Shown: piece after piece, positions 28,554 to 38,209 of the stretch | Layout: the number at the start of each line of letters is the position of its first letter | Position numbering within the stretch: the first letter of the stretch is position 1 | NCBI GenBank assembly: GCA_030054095.1 | Contig: JASGCO010000001.1 | Coordinates: forward strand, 148,831 to 212,830 | DNA: 64,000 bases | Reading direction: 5' to 3' | Source: Sediminibacterium sp. | GTDB taxonomy: Bacteria > Bacteroidota > Bacteroidia > B-17B0 > Aurantibacillaceae | The notes under the pieces: model-generated | What the model was told of the DNA's origin: nothing | The model's input: the letters and a program-made list of their open reading frames with translations, nothing else | Database searches by the model: none | Program-made: the position numbers and the translations under genes

Positions 28554-28561
28554 TATTTTTG
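28554..28561 (+). promoter_or_regulatory. -7 promoter box of the DUF4157 gene
   Basis: TATTTTTG fits TAnnTTTG, 23 bases before the ATG at 28585. A CTTGTT about 25 bases further up could be a poor -33 element. Confidence 0.45.
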
Positions 28562-28584
28562 GTTTATACCGCACCAAACAACAC

Positions 28585-30780
28585 ATGCGAAAGCAGGATA
28601 ACAAAGAAACACAGGCAACATCATCTACGTTTGCTAAAACACATCAGCAGGATGCTTCATCCGTTGATACTTTCCGGTTTTCAGACAACAGAGATTCCGG
28701 CAAACAACAACAACACCTGCAAAACATGGTTAATGCCAGTCACAAAGTTACCAAAGGCTCAGAAATTCAACGCATGGCGCATCCCTCAAAAACGCCTTTG
28801 CAACTGCAAACTAATGCCATTTCCTCTAACAGCAACTTACCCGAATCGTTAAAAACAGGAGCCGAACACTTATCGGGAGTAAGCCTCAATGATGTAAAGG
28901 TGCATTACAATTCCGCTCAGCCTGCACAATTAAACGCGCTGGCGTATGCGCAGGGAAATAACATCCATTTAGGGCCCGGACAGGAAAAACACCTGCCCCA
29001 CGAAACCTGGCATGTGGTGCAGCAAAAACAGGGGCGCGTAAAGGCCAACACATCGGTAAACGGCACGTTGGTCAACGACTCCAAAAGCCTCGAAACAGAA
29101 GCGGATCAGTACGGTAAAAAAGCTACACAATTAAAGACTACTAACGAAAATAAGATTTTAAACGAACAACCGCTGAGCACTCATGTTGCCCAACGGGTTA
29201 TCAGCGAGCAAAAGAATGTAGAAGATGCTTACAAGACCGATTTTAACGCTTATCTGAACGAATTAGATAAAGCCACAACAAAGGCCTACTTCTATCTTTT
29301 GCATTATCCCACCCTTGATAAATACAAAACACTGGATGGCCACACAGAATATTGGGTTGAAGTTTGGGATAGTTATATGAAGGGAACGTTTAAAGATCTA
29401 GGTCTGTTGAGCGCGGCATTCGGCTATGCGGTGGAAAGCCTTGCTACTCTCATATACTTACCCCTGCCAGAAGGAGGCTTAAGTATAAGTTTACAGGGTA
29501 TCCGAAAAGGCACCCGTCCCGATGTGGTTTTAAAAGACGGCAGTAAAGATGTTGGCTGGCTCGACATTACTGCTTCCGGGAGCAAGGGACATATTTGGGG
29601 AAAACAAGGCTGGGAAGGCAAACAGATCCATTTGGGAGAAGTAACCTATCCGTCGTTAAACCCGGAGGTGATAAAAGATAATGTTCAGCATAACCGACAA
29701 TACGATGATAATACAGATCCGAAAGAGGTTATGCACCGTGTTAATTACTTTAAGTTTATTCAAAATATAAGACGCAAGCATTGGTTAAATATCGGTCAAA
29801 AATATTTCAGTAAACCATTCAATAGTGGCGATAAAAGTGAAAAACAAAGATACATCCGACAAAGACTTGCAGACTATTTGGGGCTTACTTATCGGGATTT
29901 ACTGCCTCAAAAAACCGTAAGTCTGCTTTACGCGATGGGCGTAGGAGAAACCAAACACGGGTATAACGTAAAAAATAGACATCAGGCTTTTGGCACCAAA
30001 CGAAACATCCCTAAAAGTCGCGCTTTGGGAGAAAGTCTGCTACAACAATACGACAGAGAGCTACCGAACCTGGAACTGGGCTTAACCTTAGGCACACAAA
30101 TGAAAACAGATGAGGAGGCAGAAAAACTTATTATGCAAAATTATTATACTCATTCGGGGAAAAATGATTTTGAAACCCAGCTTCCTCCCGAGGACTTATC
30201 AGATGAATACGAAAATGATCAGGAAGTCTCCGATCACGATGATCAAATTGTAAAACTGGGAAGTAACTCAAACATTAAAGTGCTCGATATAGGTAAACAA
30301 TTGGTCAAAAACCTAAACACCACTATAGAACTTGATTTGGACAGTCTGAAATTTCTTAGTCACATGATGAAAAAGCATTTGAAAAATTTCAGTGCCCGGC
30401 GTTTTGGTGTATTATTGCAAACCACCGATGGCAGTCTCATTTCAGTAGTACTCGACGATAGTGAAAAGATGTTTATTAAAAGTAGAATCGCGAATGAAGA
30501 ACGGGGAATATCAGAACGAAAAAAGAAGAGGGAACAAATCTTATGGAAAAAACGCAAAGAAAGCACCATGAAACTGGAAATGGAACGAAGCCTTAGTCGT
30601 CCCATTCCACGAGCGCCAAACAGCATAAATTTTCAGGGTGTACAATTAAGTAGTGACATCATAGAGATAATACAGAATAATCATCAGGGCACAATTGTTG
30701 GATTTTTCGTGGAAACAGAAAATGGCGAACAGCAGTTTATTGGTAACTCTTCGTTATTCCAGAGTGAATTAGAATATTGA
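28585..30780 (+). CDS. DUF4157 protein, candidate eCIS effector
   Basis: 731 residues, no signal peptide. The disordered N-terminus carries RFSDNR (31-36) and a Gln-rich helix. DUF4157 spans about 85-175: LPESLKTGAEHLSGVSLNDV, VHYNSAQPAQLNALAYAQGN, and the HExxH site HETWH (139-143) followed by VVQQKQG; Glu170/Glu172 may be the third zinc ligand. DUF4157 is known to be enriched in effectors of extracellular contractile injection systems. Beyond it, GTRPDVVLKDGSKDVGWLDI (309-328) followed by TASGSKGHI resembles a PD-(D/E)xK nuclease core with Thr in place of Lys. An acidic linker (about 530-555) leads to a helical, basic C-terminus (about 630-665). The effector role is inference, since no machine genes are in the window. 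Confidence 0.72.
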   Translation: MRKQDNKETQATSSTFAKTHQQDASSVDTFRFSDNRDSGKQQQHLQNMVNASHKVTKGSEIQRMAHPSKTPLQLQTNAISSNSNLPESLKTGAEHLSGVSLNDVKVHYNSAQPAQLNALAYAQGNNIHLGPGQEKHLPHETWHVVQQKQGRVKANTSVNGTLVNDSKSLETEADQYGKKATQLKTTNENKILNEQPLSTHVAQRVISEQKNVEDAYKTDFNAYLNELDKATTKAYFYLLHYPTLDKYKTLDGHTEYWVEVWDSYMKGTFKDLGLLSAAFGYAVESLATLIYLPLPEGGLSISLQGIRKGTRPDVVLKDGSKDVGWLDITASGSKGHIWGKQGWEGKQIHLGEVTYPSLNPEVIKDNVQHNRQYDDNTDPKEVMHRVNYFKFIQNIRRKHWLNIGQKYFSKPFNSGDKSEKQRYIRQRLADYLGLTYRDLLPQKTVSLLYAMGVGETKHGYNVKNRHQAFGTKRNIPKSRALGESLLQQYDRELPNLELGLTLGTQMKTDEEAEKLIMQNYYTHSGKNDFETQLPPEDLSDEYENDQEVSDHDDQIVKLGSNSNIKVLDIGKQLVKNLNTTIELDLDSLKFLSHMMKKHLKNFSARRFGVLLQTTDGSLISVVLDDSEKMFIKSRIANEERGISERKKKREQILWKKRKESTMKLEMERSLSRPIPRAPNSINFQGVQLSSDIIEIIQNNHQGTIVGFFVETENGEQQFIGNSSLFQSELEY

Positions 30781-30811
30781 CGCTATCTTTAAAGTACTCC
30801 TTTTGTTGATT

Positions 30812-31363
30812 TCATTTATTCTTCAGCCATCTCGGCTTTGCCTTTAAAACCTTTTGATAAACCGGGCAATCCTCCGAATGAGCACCCGGCAAATATCCTG
30901 TACTCATTAAAAATTCATTTACAATTTCACCACCTGTAAACCGGAATGTTTTTTTAAACAGTTTAACCCATTCTTCTTTTGTTTTGGGATGATGTGCATC
31001 CAGCCATCTTTTAAAACTGCCATACTCCTGCTGTAGATCTAAAATAGTTCTGGCATTTTCGATAGCCGCGTTTATCTTTAAGCGGTTACGAATGATTCCT
31101 GCATCATTCAGCAGCCGCTGCCGGTCTGTTTCTCCATAATCTGCCACTGTTTTAATATCAAAATTATGGTAGGCCTGGCGAAACGCTTTTTCTTTATTTA
31201 AAATAGTTGTCCAACTTAACCCTGCCTGATTAATTTCAAGCACCAAACGGCAAAACAATTCGGTATCTGTTTTAATTGGAAAACCATAGTATTTATCATG
31301 ATACACTTTATGCACATGACTTTTTTGCTCGGCAAGTGTGCTTACAAAATCACAATAACTCAT
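30812..31363 (-). CDS. tag: DNA-3-methyladenine glycosylase I
   Basis: 183 residues. Family landmarks: MSYCDF with Cys4, YHDKYYGFPIKTDTELFCRL, the pocket segment LEINQAGLSWTTILNKEKAF, DAGIIRNRLKINAAIENA, and a C-terminal GAHSEDCPVY. Cys4, the His of YHDKYYG and the final His/Cys would form the structural zinc site known in Tag. It removes 3-methyladenine from alkylated DNA to start base excision repair. It converges on the DUF4157 gene and appears single. Confidence 0.94.
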   Translation of the reverse strand: MSYCDFVSTLAEQKSHVHKVYHDKYYGFPIKTDTELFCRLVLEINQAGLSWTTILNKEKAFRQAYHNFDIKTVADYGETDRQRLLNDAGIIRNRLKINAAIENARTILDLQQEYGSFKRWLDAHHPKTKEEWVKLFKKTFRFTGGEIVNEFLMSTGYLPGAHSEDCPVYQKVLKAKPRWLKNK

Positions 31364-31536
31364 GGATATAAAGGTAAAAAACGCTTTACAACTCCCTTTG
31401 TATTTTTAAACATGTAATCGTGGAGATGTCAACAACTGTTTTGTCAGACGATTGTTCGGAAAAGATACAGGCGGATAGCGGATTTGTAGCCCCTGATCTG
31501 CCTGTATATCTATTCCCTAAACAACAACAAACAGAT

Positions 31537-32295
31537 CTATTGCGAGACAGCTGCATTTGCTGCGGCAAGAGCGGCAATAGCCATTGTTAAACGCGCCGTT
31601 TGCTTGGTAAGTTCATTATTAGCTTCATTTGAGGCAGATTCCGCTTTTTCCTTTTCTGAAAGCGAATGTTCTGTTTTCTTCTGGTTACGTGTATTGATAT
31701 CCGCCAAACTAACATGAATACCTTCTTTCTTATCTGTTAATTCGCTGGCAACGCTATCTAATTGTCCGCTGGTTGCTTCTAAAGAGTTATACAGTTTTAT
31801 GGCCATCCCTGCGGCGCTCATAGCGTCGGTTAACGCTGTTATCGCATCGGTAACCGCCTTGGAAGCGTCGGCACTTCCTTTTTTGGCATCTGCCGTTAAC
31901 AAATCCGAAATTAACTTATTCTTTGTTTTAGCCTTGTCGATCTGTGCCGAAAGATCTGACATGGATTTTGCGGCAGCCACTGCCTTATTGGCGGTTTCAT
32001 GCGCGTTTTTTACAAGATCCATAACCGTTTCGTACAACTGTGCGATACTTTCATCAGCAATTTCAATGACTGCTTTAGCAGATTCACTTGTGGCAATGGC
32101 TGTATCTGCCAGTTTAAGATTAGCCTGAGAGGTAGAGGTATCTACAGCATCCTGATCGTAAATGGTAGTACGAGATGTTAATGTATTAGCTTTAGCCGTT
32201 GCGTCTGACTGTGCTTTTGCCTGATCTTTTGTGGCCTGATTAACTTCCAGTTGCAACTTTAATATGCGCTGGTTCTTTTCTTCAGTGTATCCCAT
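31537..32295 (-). CDS. Ala/Ser/Thr-rich helical protein, second of a tandem pair
   Basis: 252 residues, no signal peptide and no membrane segment. Nearly all of it is low-complexity, predicted amphipathic helix with Ala, Ser, Thr, Lys, Asp and Glu. It opens MGYTEEKNQRILKLQLEVNQ and ends ALAAANAAVSQ. It shares a segment like SIAQLYETVMDLVKNAHETA with the upstream gene's SIAQLHSDAASIQAKSS and the same layout, so the two are probably paralogues. The genes are separated by 2 bases. Such composition suits a fibre, a tail-like or nucleoid-associated protein, or a bundle scaffold. I recognise no family. Confidence 0.65.
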   Translation of the reverse strand: MGYTEEKNQRILKLQLEVNQATKDQAKAQSDATAKANTLTSRTTIYDQDAVDTSTSQANLKLADTAIATSESAKAVIEIADESIAQLYETVMDLVKNAHETANKAVAAAKSMSDLSAQIDKAKTKNKLISDLLTADAKKGSADASKAVTDAITALTDAMSAAGMAIKLYNSLEATSGQLDSVASELTDKKEGIHVSLADINTRNQKKTEHSLSEKEKAESASNEANNELTKQTARLTMAIAALAAANAAVSQ

Positions 32296-32297
32296 GA

Positions 32298-33101
32298 TTA
32301 TGCGTTTTTAGCAGTGTTAGTGGTTTGTTTTTTTTGTTCCTTTTCCTGAGCTATTAATCCAATGCGGGTTTTATCTGCGCCATTCGCTTCCTTCGCATTA
32401 TCATAATTTAACTGGGCAACAGTAACATCCTGTTCCGCTTTTTTCTCATTGGTAATGGCCGTAGATAAAGCCGCATTAACTTTAGTAGCAGTGGCTACTG
32501 CTGTTTGATACGTTTTATTAATTGCCGTGTTTAAGGTGTCTATTTCGGTATTCAGTACTTTTATAATGGCCAGTACAGAACCCGCGTTAGACTGGGCGGC
32601 TGAAATTGTAGCGTCCAGCGACTTGATGGTGGCTTCTTCCGAAGATAAAGCCGCTTCTTTTGTTTTCGCCAACGTTTCATCTGCCATTCGCGATAATTCA
32701 GTTTTACTGTCTTCAGTACTTGACTTAGCCTGAATGGACGCCGCGTCGGAGTGCAACTGCGCTATTGACGAAGCTGCCAGCTCAATACTTTTTGCAGCTT
32801 TGGCAATAGCCGTGTTCATGTCAGTTGAGTTCGTTGACGCAATTGTTGCCAACGCCAGCATGTTCGCGCTAATCAGATTCGTTTCCGCTGATTGGGAATT
32901 AACTTTAGACAGTAAATTCAGGTGGTTTTGCGTCCGCTCCGAATTACGGTATGCTTCATTCAGGTCATCCTCAACCGACTCATACGCTATCTTAGCGCTA
33001 TCGAGAGCCACTTGCGCAGTTTCCTGCTGCTTAATAAGGCTTTCCTTAATACTCCTTAAGGCATCATCCAACTGAGCCTGGTATGGGTTTTGTTTTTCCA
33101 T
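32298..33101 (-). CDS. Ala/Ser/Thr-rich helical protein, first of a tandem pair
   Basis: 267 residues, cytoplasmic by sequence (no signal, no membrane helix). It starts MEKQNPYQAQLDDALRSIKE and continues as a chain of helices with heptad-like spacing, rich in Ala and Ser, ending in a Lys/Gln-rich tail (EKEQKKQTTNTAKNA). It is the operon leader for its probable paralogue downstream. Function unknown. The divergent neighbour is a GH18 protein and the DUF4157 gene lies about 1.5 kb away, but no link is established. Confidence 0.65.
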   Translation of the reverse strand: MEKQNPYQAQLDDALRSIKESLIKQQETAQVALDSAKIAYESVEDDLNEAYRNSERTQNHLNLLSKVNSQSAETNLISANMLALATIASTNSTDMNTAIAKAAKSIELAASSIAQLHSDAASIQAKSSTEDSKTELSRMADETLAKTKEAALSSEEATIKSLDATISAAQSNAGSVLAIIKVLNTEIDTLNTAINKTYQTAVATATKVNAALSTAITNEKKAEQDVTVAQLNYDNAKEANGADKTRIGLIAQEKEQKKQTTNTAKNA

Positions 33102-33208
33102 AAGTTTGGTTATTTAGGTTTATTAGTCTTAAATGTATTGAATTATATGAACCTTCACCGAATTTTATTAAAAAATATTATGAACATTTTTTTAGCTATA
33201 TTGGCATC

Positions 33209-34795
33209 GTGAAAACAGCCACAACCCGTTTTTATCATATCATTTTTTTGGCAGGTTTACTATGCTTTTGTTTAGGGTATATGCCTATGAACGCTCAAAC
33301 CGTGCTTACACGCGATAGTGGAAAAATTACTATCCGTATTCCTTTTATTAATCATCCTGGTAGTTTACCCTACTTCCTGAAATTGCGTAAGGCGGGTACA
33401 CGTTATCAAACCATTCGTAAACCCAGAAAAGCTTCGGGGCCACCTACCAAAAAAGTAATTGGTTGGCACCCATACTGGTTTAACACCAGCTACTTTAATT
33501 ACGACTACGATGTACTCACGCATGTCATTTACTTTGGCGCAGATATTACCGTAAACAATGGTGTACATGTTAACTTCAACGGATGGGACACCACCGGTAT
33601 AGTTAGTTATACAAAAAGCAAAAACAAAGCCTGCAACGTTTTCCTTAATCTCTACTGCAGTGGGCAGGATATGAGTAATTTTCTTAAAAATCCTTCTTAC
33701 TACAATTCCGCTATAAACACACTCATAAATTCTGTAACCACACATGAAGCCAATGGTATTTGCCTTGATTTTGAAGGTGGTCCGTCTGGTCTCGGGCCCT
33801 ACTTTACCAACTTTGTTACCGAACTGAAACAAGCCTGCGACGAAGTTGGCATACAACTTTGTATTGCCCTGCCTGCTATCAACTCGTATAACTTGTGCGA
33901 AACAGATAAACTTACCCCATTGGTTAATTTTTATATCATTATGGGGTACGACTATTTTGGTTCATTCAGTAGTATTACAGGACCCGTAGCACCACTTATC
34001 AGTAAAGACTGGATTAACCTTAGTGTTGACAAATCGGTAACGACCTATAAAAATCAACACGTTCCCGACTCAATGCTATGCCTTGGTGTACCATATTTTG
34101 GGGCAATATGGCAAACGCAAAACCTCAGTATCCCATCAAGTATTGATAAATTTATTGGCTATCGTCCCTTTTCGTATGCTGCCGAAAATAACACCACTTT
34201 TATTAATGATACTGCTATAAAAGCATCTTATACCGCTTATGCCACAAAAGATGACAGCGTTACTAACCGGCAGTTCTGGATGGAAACCTATTACTCCCTG
34301 AATGCCAAATATGATTACGCGCTTCAAAATAATCTGGCAGGTGTAGGCATCTGGGCATTAGGTTACGATGAAGGAACAGATACTTTGTGGCAGTTACTGC
34401 GTGATAAATTTACACCCCCAATAAATGACACGTCTAATAACATACCTGACAAAAAACCTTTCATTTCCTTAAACGGTCCAAATGGTATAGTAACATTCCT
34501 TAGCAAACACCGTCATCTTGCCGGGCTTACTCTTTTCATGCTCTTCTTTGCCTTATTTATGGCGCTTATTCATACTTTAAATACAACAGGAGCCGTAGCA
34601 AAATTAAAAGAGCAAAAATTACTTGCCCCTGTTCTTATTGCCGCCATTGCCCTTTTGTATGGCCTGTGTATTAGTCTCTTTTATATATGTATTCCGACCT
34701 TTTACCTCAAAGCTGGAATTATTACAGGCAGTCTGATTATACTGTTAGCGGTATTATACGCTTGGAACAAAAAACGTAGAGCGGAAATGCCCTAA
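33209..34795 (+). CDS. GH18-family protein with C-terminal membrane helices
   Basis: 528 residues from a GTG start. A signal segment (about 9-30) leads into a short beta region and a GH18 TIM barrel (about 80-400): VIGWHPYWF at the first strand, GICLDFEG (184-190) carrying the catalytic Glu189 and Asp187, IIMGYDYFGS, and GVGIWALGYDEG at the last strand. GH18 enzymes cleave chitin, peptidoglycan or related beta-1,4 N-acetylglucosaminyl bonds; some members only bind. Three C-terminal membrane helices (about 433-455, 472-497, 500-520) would anchor the domain outside the inner membrane. The first Asp of the usual DxxDxDxE is not conserved. Confidence 0.85.
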   Translation: MKTATTRFYHIIFLAGLLCFCLGYMPMNAQTVLTRDSGKITIRIPFINHPGSLPYFLKLRKAGTRYQTIRKPRKASGPPTKKVIGWHPYWFNTSYFNYDYDVLTHVIYFGADITVNNGVHVNFNGWDTTGIVSYTKSKNKACNVFLNLYCSGQDMSNFLKNPSYYNSAINTLINSVTTHEANGICLDFEGGPSGLGPYFTNFVTELKQACDEVGIQLCIALPAINSYNLCETDKLTPLVNFYIIMGYDYFGSFSSITGPVAPLISKDWINLSVDKSVTTYKNQHVPDSMLCLGVPYFGAIWQTQNLSIPSSIDKFIGYRPFSYAAENNTTFINDTAIKASYTAYATKDDSVTNRQFWMETYYSLNAKYDYALQNNLAGVGIWALGYDEGTDTLWQLLRDKFTPPINDTSNNIPDKKPFISLNGPNGIVTFLSKHRHLAGLTLFMLFFALFMALIHTLNTTGAVAKLKEQKLLAPVLIAAIALLYGLCISLFYICIPTFYLKAGIITGSLIILLAVLYAWNKKRRAEMP

Positions 34796-34827
34796 CAGAG
34801 AATACTATCTTACGGAAAACAGGGCTA

Positions 34828-35715
34828 TTATTTTAACAAAGATGGCGAATGTCCGTAATATTTCTTAAATGCCTTACTGAAGCTATGAACATCTGAGAAA
34901 CCGGTCAACAAGGCCACACTCGATACAGGCGGGCGTTCTTCATTTAACAATATCTTTGCGTACTGTAACCGCTTCTGAATAATATACTGATACGGACTGA
35001 TCTGATACACCAACTTAAACAAACGCAAAAAATGATACTCAGACAATGCTACTTCTCGTGCAATGTCTTCTATGGTTAACGGGCTCGTAAAATTATCATC
35101 AATATACCCTTTTCCTTTCATAACACTTCTTAAAAGGGCTTTACGCGTTTCGGCCTTAACAACCTTAATATCCCTAAGTTGTTTTATAATTGGCTGATGA
35201 TCTGCTATAAGCTGCTCCGAAAGGAAATAATAAAATTCCTTTGAAAAATCAGCTCCCGACTCTTGCCGGGCGGTTAATTCCCCCTCCAGCTTTAAAAGTG
35301 CCTGACCAAGCCGCGTCGTTCTTGCATTGTACTTTTGTTCTAAAAAACTGGAAGTATTAAAAAACGTAGCCAGCGACAAATCAGGCATTCCCACACCGGG
35401 GGCAAGAAGTGTAGCTGTTACTTCCGATAAAATAGAAGGCGCTATGTCAATACAAATACCTGTAACAGCTTTTTTACTATCCACCTCCACAAACCCCTCA
35501 CTCAAATTATTAGCCAGTAAATATTCACGATCCTTTACCTCGTACTTAGTGCCATTAACCGCATACAACTCTCTTCCTTCTACTACATATTTTATTGAAA
35601 AACTCCGGTATGGGTTGGGTGAATAAAACTCGTTTAACACAGAATAGTTAACCAGATTACTGTTTCTGGGTAACTGAATTTGTCCAACAGTACGCTCTGT
35701 AAATAACTCAGGCAT
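34828..35715 (-). CDS. AraC-family transcriptional regulator
   Basis: 295 residues. The N-terminal about 180 residues contain a cupin-like sensing region (YVVEGRELYAVNGTKYEVKD). The C-terminal double helix-turn-helix (about 190-295) includes GYIDDNFTSPLTIEDIAREV, LSEYHFLRLFKLVYQISPYQ and the second helix motif GFSDVHSFSKAFKKYYGHSP, all typical of AraC. The gene stands alone, opposite GH18 and 73 bases after the FAD oxidoreductase in the same direction of transcription. Target unknown. Confidence 0.92.
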   Translation of the reverse strand: MPELFTERTVGQIQLPRNSNLVNYSVLNEFYSPNPYRSFSIKYVVEGRELYAVNGTKYEVKDREYLLANNLSEGFVEVDSKKAVTGICIDIAPSILSEVTATLLAPGVGMPDLSLATFFNTSSFLEQKYNARTTRLGQALLKLEGELTARQESGADFSKEFYYFLSEQLIADHQPIIKQLRDIKVVKAETRKALLRSVMKGKGYIDDNFTSPLTIEDIAREVALSEYHFLRLFKLVYQISPYQYIIQKRLQYAKILLNEERPPVSSVALLTGFSDVHSFSKAFKKYYGHSPSLLK

Positions 35716-35788
35716 TGGTACGCTTTTGTTATTGCAAATTACAACAAAAGCCCTTTAAACAAAAGTGTTCTATCCCTTTTAAAGTATT

Positions 35789-37384
35789 TTAACGTTTCTC
35801 TATCCGGCATCCAAAAGCGGCGTCAACGCACCGTTCTCCGTCCATGGCAGCGCTCATAATGCCACCCGCATACCCAGCTCCTTCGCCGCATGGATACAAA
35901 TTTTTTAATTGCGGATGCCTAAGGGTTTCCTTATCCCGTGGTATCCTTACAGGTGTAGAGGTACGCGACTCCACACCTACAATAATAGCATCATTACTTA
36001 CGTACCCTTTCATCTTCTTTCCAAAAGCACTAAAACCACCCTGCAACGCTTTACCAACCGTACTGCCCAACAACTGCATCATATCTACACTTTTAACCCC
36101 CGGATGATAGGAACATGAAGGTAAAACGCGACTGTATTTACCACTTATAAAATCCTGTAAGGCCTGCGCCGGAGCGGTTTGCGTTTCTCCTCCCATTTTC
36201 CAGGCCGCTTTTTCAAACTGCTTTTGCAAAGCCAGCCCCGCTAAAGGGCCATACTGTTTAACAAACGGTTTAAAATCCTTTTCATCTAATCCTACCACAA
36301 TTCCACTATTGGCATACGGATTATTACGTTTACTCGGGCTCCAGCCATTCGTAACCACTTCGCCGGGCGCTGTGGCACAAGGCGCTATAATTCCGCCCGG
36401 GCACATACAAAATGAATACACACCATATCCGTTTACCTGTTGCACTAAACTATAAGACGCTGCCGGCAAGTAGGTACGCGTTTGCACTACCTCCTGAAGC
36501 GTTCCGCAATGGTATTGTATGCGGTCAATCAACTCCTGAGGGTGTTCTGCCCTTACGCCCAGCGCGAAAGGTTTCGCCTCAATCAATATGTTTTTTGAAT
36601 ATAGCAATTCATAAATGTCGCGTGCCGAATGCCCGGTTGCCAAAATCACTTGCTCTACAGGATATTCCTTTGTTATTTCCCCTTCCTGAACAATAAGCGC
36701 GGCAATGGCACCTTCTTTAATTACTACATCTGTCAGTTTGCTATTGAAATATACTTCACCACCACAAGAACGGATAGTTTCCCGGATGGCTTCAATTAAT
36801 CCGGGCAATTTGTTTGTACCAATGTGCGGATGCGCGTCAACCAGTATGTTTTCGTCAGCACCATGATGTACAAAGGTTTTCAATATCTTTTCTACATCGC
36901 CCCGTTTGGTAGAACGGGTATATAATTTTCCGTCACTATACGTGCCTGCGCCACCTTCCCCAAAACAGTAATTACTCTCCGGGTTTACAATGTGATCTTT
37001 ATTAATAGCCGCCAGATCCCTGCGCCTTGCTTTTACATCTTTACCGCGTTCAATAACTATGGGTTTAACACCTAATTCCAGACAGCGTAAAGCGGCAAAT
37101 AGTCCGGCGGGTCCGGCACCAATAATATGACAGGTTTTTCCCGACTCCTTTGCGTTTTGATATGCAGGAGCAAACGCCTCTGTTTCAAGCGGCCCATTAA
37201 CAGCCGCCAGTACCGTAAGGTTAATTTTGATATTACGGTTACGCGCGTCAATACTACGCCGTAGCGGTTTAATGGCCAATCCGTCCGTTGTTGCCAATCC
37301 TAATTCTGCGGCTACCTGTTGCTTTAAAAGTAGTTCATTAAACGCTATGGCAGGTTTCACCTGCATCTGCACGGTCTTTTTCAT
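35789..37384 (-). CDS. FAD-dependent oxidoreductase of the COG2509 type
   Basis: 531 residues. An N-terminal extension of about 80 residues precedes the FAD motif CHIIGAGPAGLFAALRCLEL and the ERGKDVKARRRDLAAINKDH segment, then SNYCFGEGGAGTYSDGKLYT, which is characteristic of this family of uncharacterised FAD-dependent dehydrogenases. A second FAD-contacting region appears near the end (PCGEGAGYAGGIMSAAMDGE). The cytoplasmic substrate is unknown. It is 39 bases downstream of porT and may be read from the same message. Confidence 0.88.
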   Translation of the reverse strand: MKKTVQMQVKPAIAFNELLLKQQVAAELGLATTDGLAIKPLRRSIDARNRNIKINLTVLAAVNGPLETEAFAPAYQNAKESGKTCHIIGAGPAGLFAALRCLELGVKPIVIERGKDVKARRRDLAAINKDHIVNPESNYCFGEGGAGTYSDGKLYTRSTKRGDVEKILKTFVHHGADENILVDAHPHIGTNKLPGLIEAIRETIRSCGGEVYFNSKLTDVVIKEGAIAALIVQEGEITKEYPVEQVILATGHSARDIYELLYSKNILIEAKPFALGVRAEHPQELIDRIQYHCGTLQEVVQTRTYLPAASYSLVQQVNGYGVYSFCMCPGGIIAPCATAPGEVVTNGWSPSKRNNPYANSGIVVGLDEKDFKPFVKQYGPLAGLALQKQFEKAAWKMGGETQTAPAQALQDFISGKYSRVLPSCSYHPGVKSVDMMQLLGSTVGKALQGGFSAFGKKMKGYVSNDAIIVGVESRTSTPVRIPRDKETLRHPQLKNLYPCGEGAGYAGGIMSAAMDGERCVDAAFGCRIEKR

Positions 37385-37422
37385 ATTTTAGAATGGGGTG
37401 TCCTTATCACCCAAATGACACA

Positions 37423-38181
37423 TTAACCTTCAAACGTAATGGTAAACACCACCATACGTGAACGTACTTTTTCGATCGAATTACTGAAAATATTATTCCC
37501 TGGCTTTAGTAAATTACGGGTTCCCACCAGCAATTTCAATTCTAAGCCCAGTTTAAAATATTGTAAATAAAAATCAGTACCGGCACCGGCGCTGTAATAA
37601 TAATCATCGCGTTTAATCCGCACGCTCTCATCCAGTTGGTTTACCGCGCTGCTAACGCCTGCCGCTTTTTTACCGGAAGCCAGATCAAGCGCATAGCCAC
37701 CGCCGCCTATAGCATACGCGCTAAAATTTCCCTGACGCTTGCTTTGAATTTTAAGTTCAAGTGGAAAAAGAATAAACGTAGATTCCACACTTTTTTCGAA
37801 TCGTTTAATGGTGTCGCCGGTTCTGTTGGACAATGTGTACTCCAGTTTTTTAGACCCAAAACTAATACTGGGCGTAAAGCGCAACCGCACATATTGCTGT
37901 AAACGAAAATCGGATACCAGGCCCAGAGCAAACCCCGGCGCTGGTTTGGTAAGTACTGAACGCACCCCGTATTTTACTTTGTCAATAACAGTATCGGGCA
38001 GTATCGAATTTTTAAGCGTGTTAATTCTGAAGTCGTGCTGGTTACCGGCTATGGTAAATCCGAAGTGCAAACGCTGCGCGTAGAATTTAGGGAGGTTTAC
38101 TCCCAGGCCATCATTATTCTGACTCTCCCCATTAAGGTAAGCCATTAAACACATTACTATTATTACAACACGGCGTATCAA
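37423..38181 (-). CDS. porT: Type IX secretion outer-membrane protein PorT-like
   Basis: 252 residues starting at a TTG immediately after an in-frame stop, leading into a signal peptide (ending YLNGESQ). The mature part is an eight-stranded-type beta-barrel with the PorT pattern: FYAQRLHFGFTIAGNQHDFR, PGFALGLVSDFRLQQYVRLR, FTPSISFGSKKLEY and FPLELKIQSKR, then GGGYALDLASGKKA. PorT (SprT in gliders) is needed for the T9SS and is presumably outer-membrane located. It agrees with several T9SS cargo genes nearby. The neighbour relation to ubiE seen in many genomes is not present here. Confidence 0.82.
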   Translation of the reverse strand: MIRRVVIIVMCLMAYLNGESQNNDGLGVNLPKFYAQRLHFGFTIAGNQHDFRINTLKNSILPDTVIDKVKYGVRSVLTKPAPGFALGLVSDFRLQQYVRLRFTPSISFGSKKLEYTLSNRTGDTIKRFEKSVESTFILFPLELKIQSKRQGNFSAYAIGGGGYALDLASGKKAAGVSSAVNQLDESVRIKRDDYYYSAGAGTDFYLQYFKLGLELKLLVGTRNLLKPGNNIFSNSIEKVRSRMVVFTITFEG

Positions 38182-38209
38182 TTACTGTACTAACGAAACT
38201 AAAATGGAT

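Noticed and set aside
31386..31577. 63-codon frame near the end of the helical protein gene
   Set aside because: It overlaps the end of the 252-residue gene in another frame, is Cys/Arg-rich and lacks a family match or start signal.
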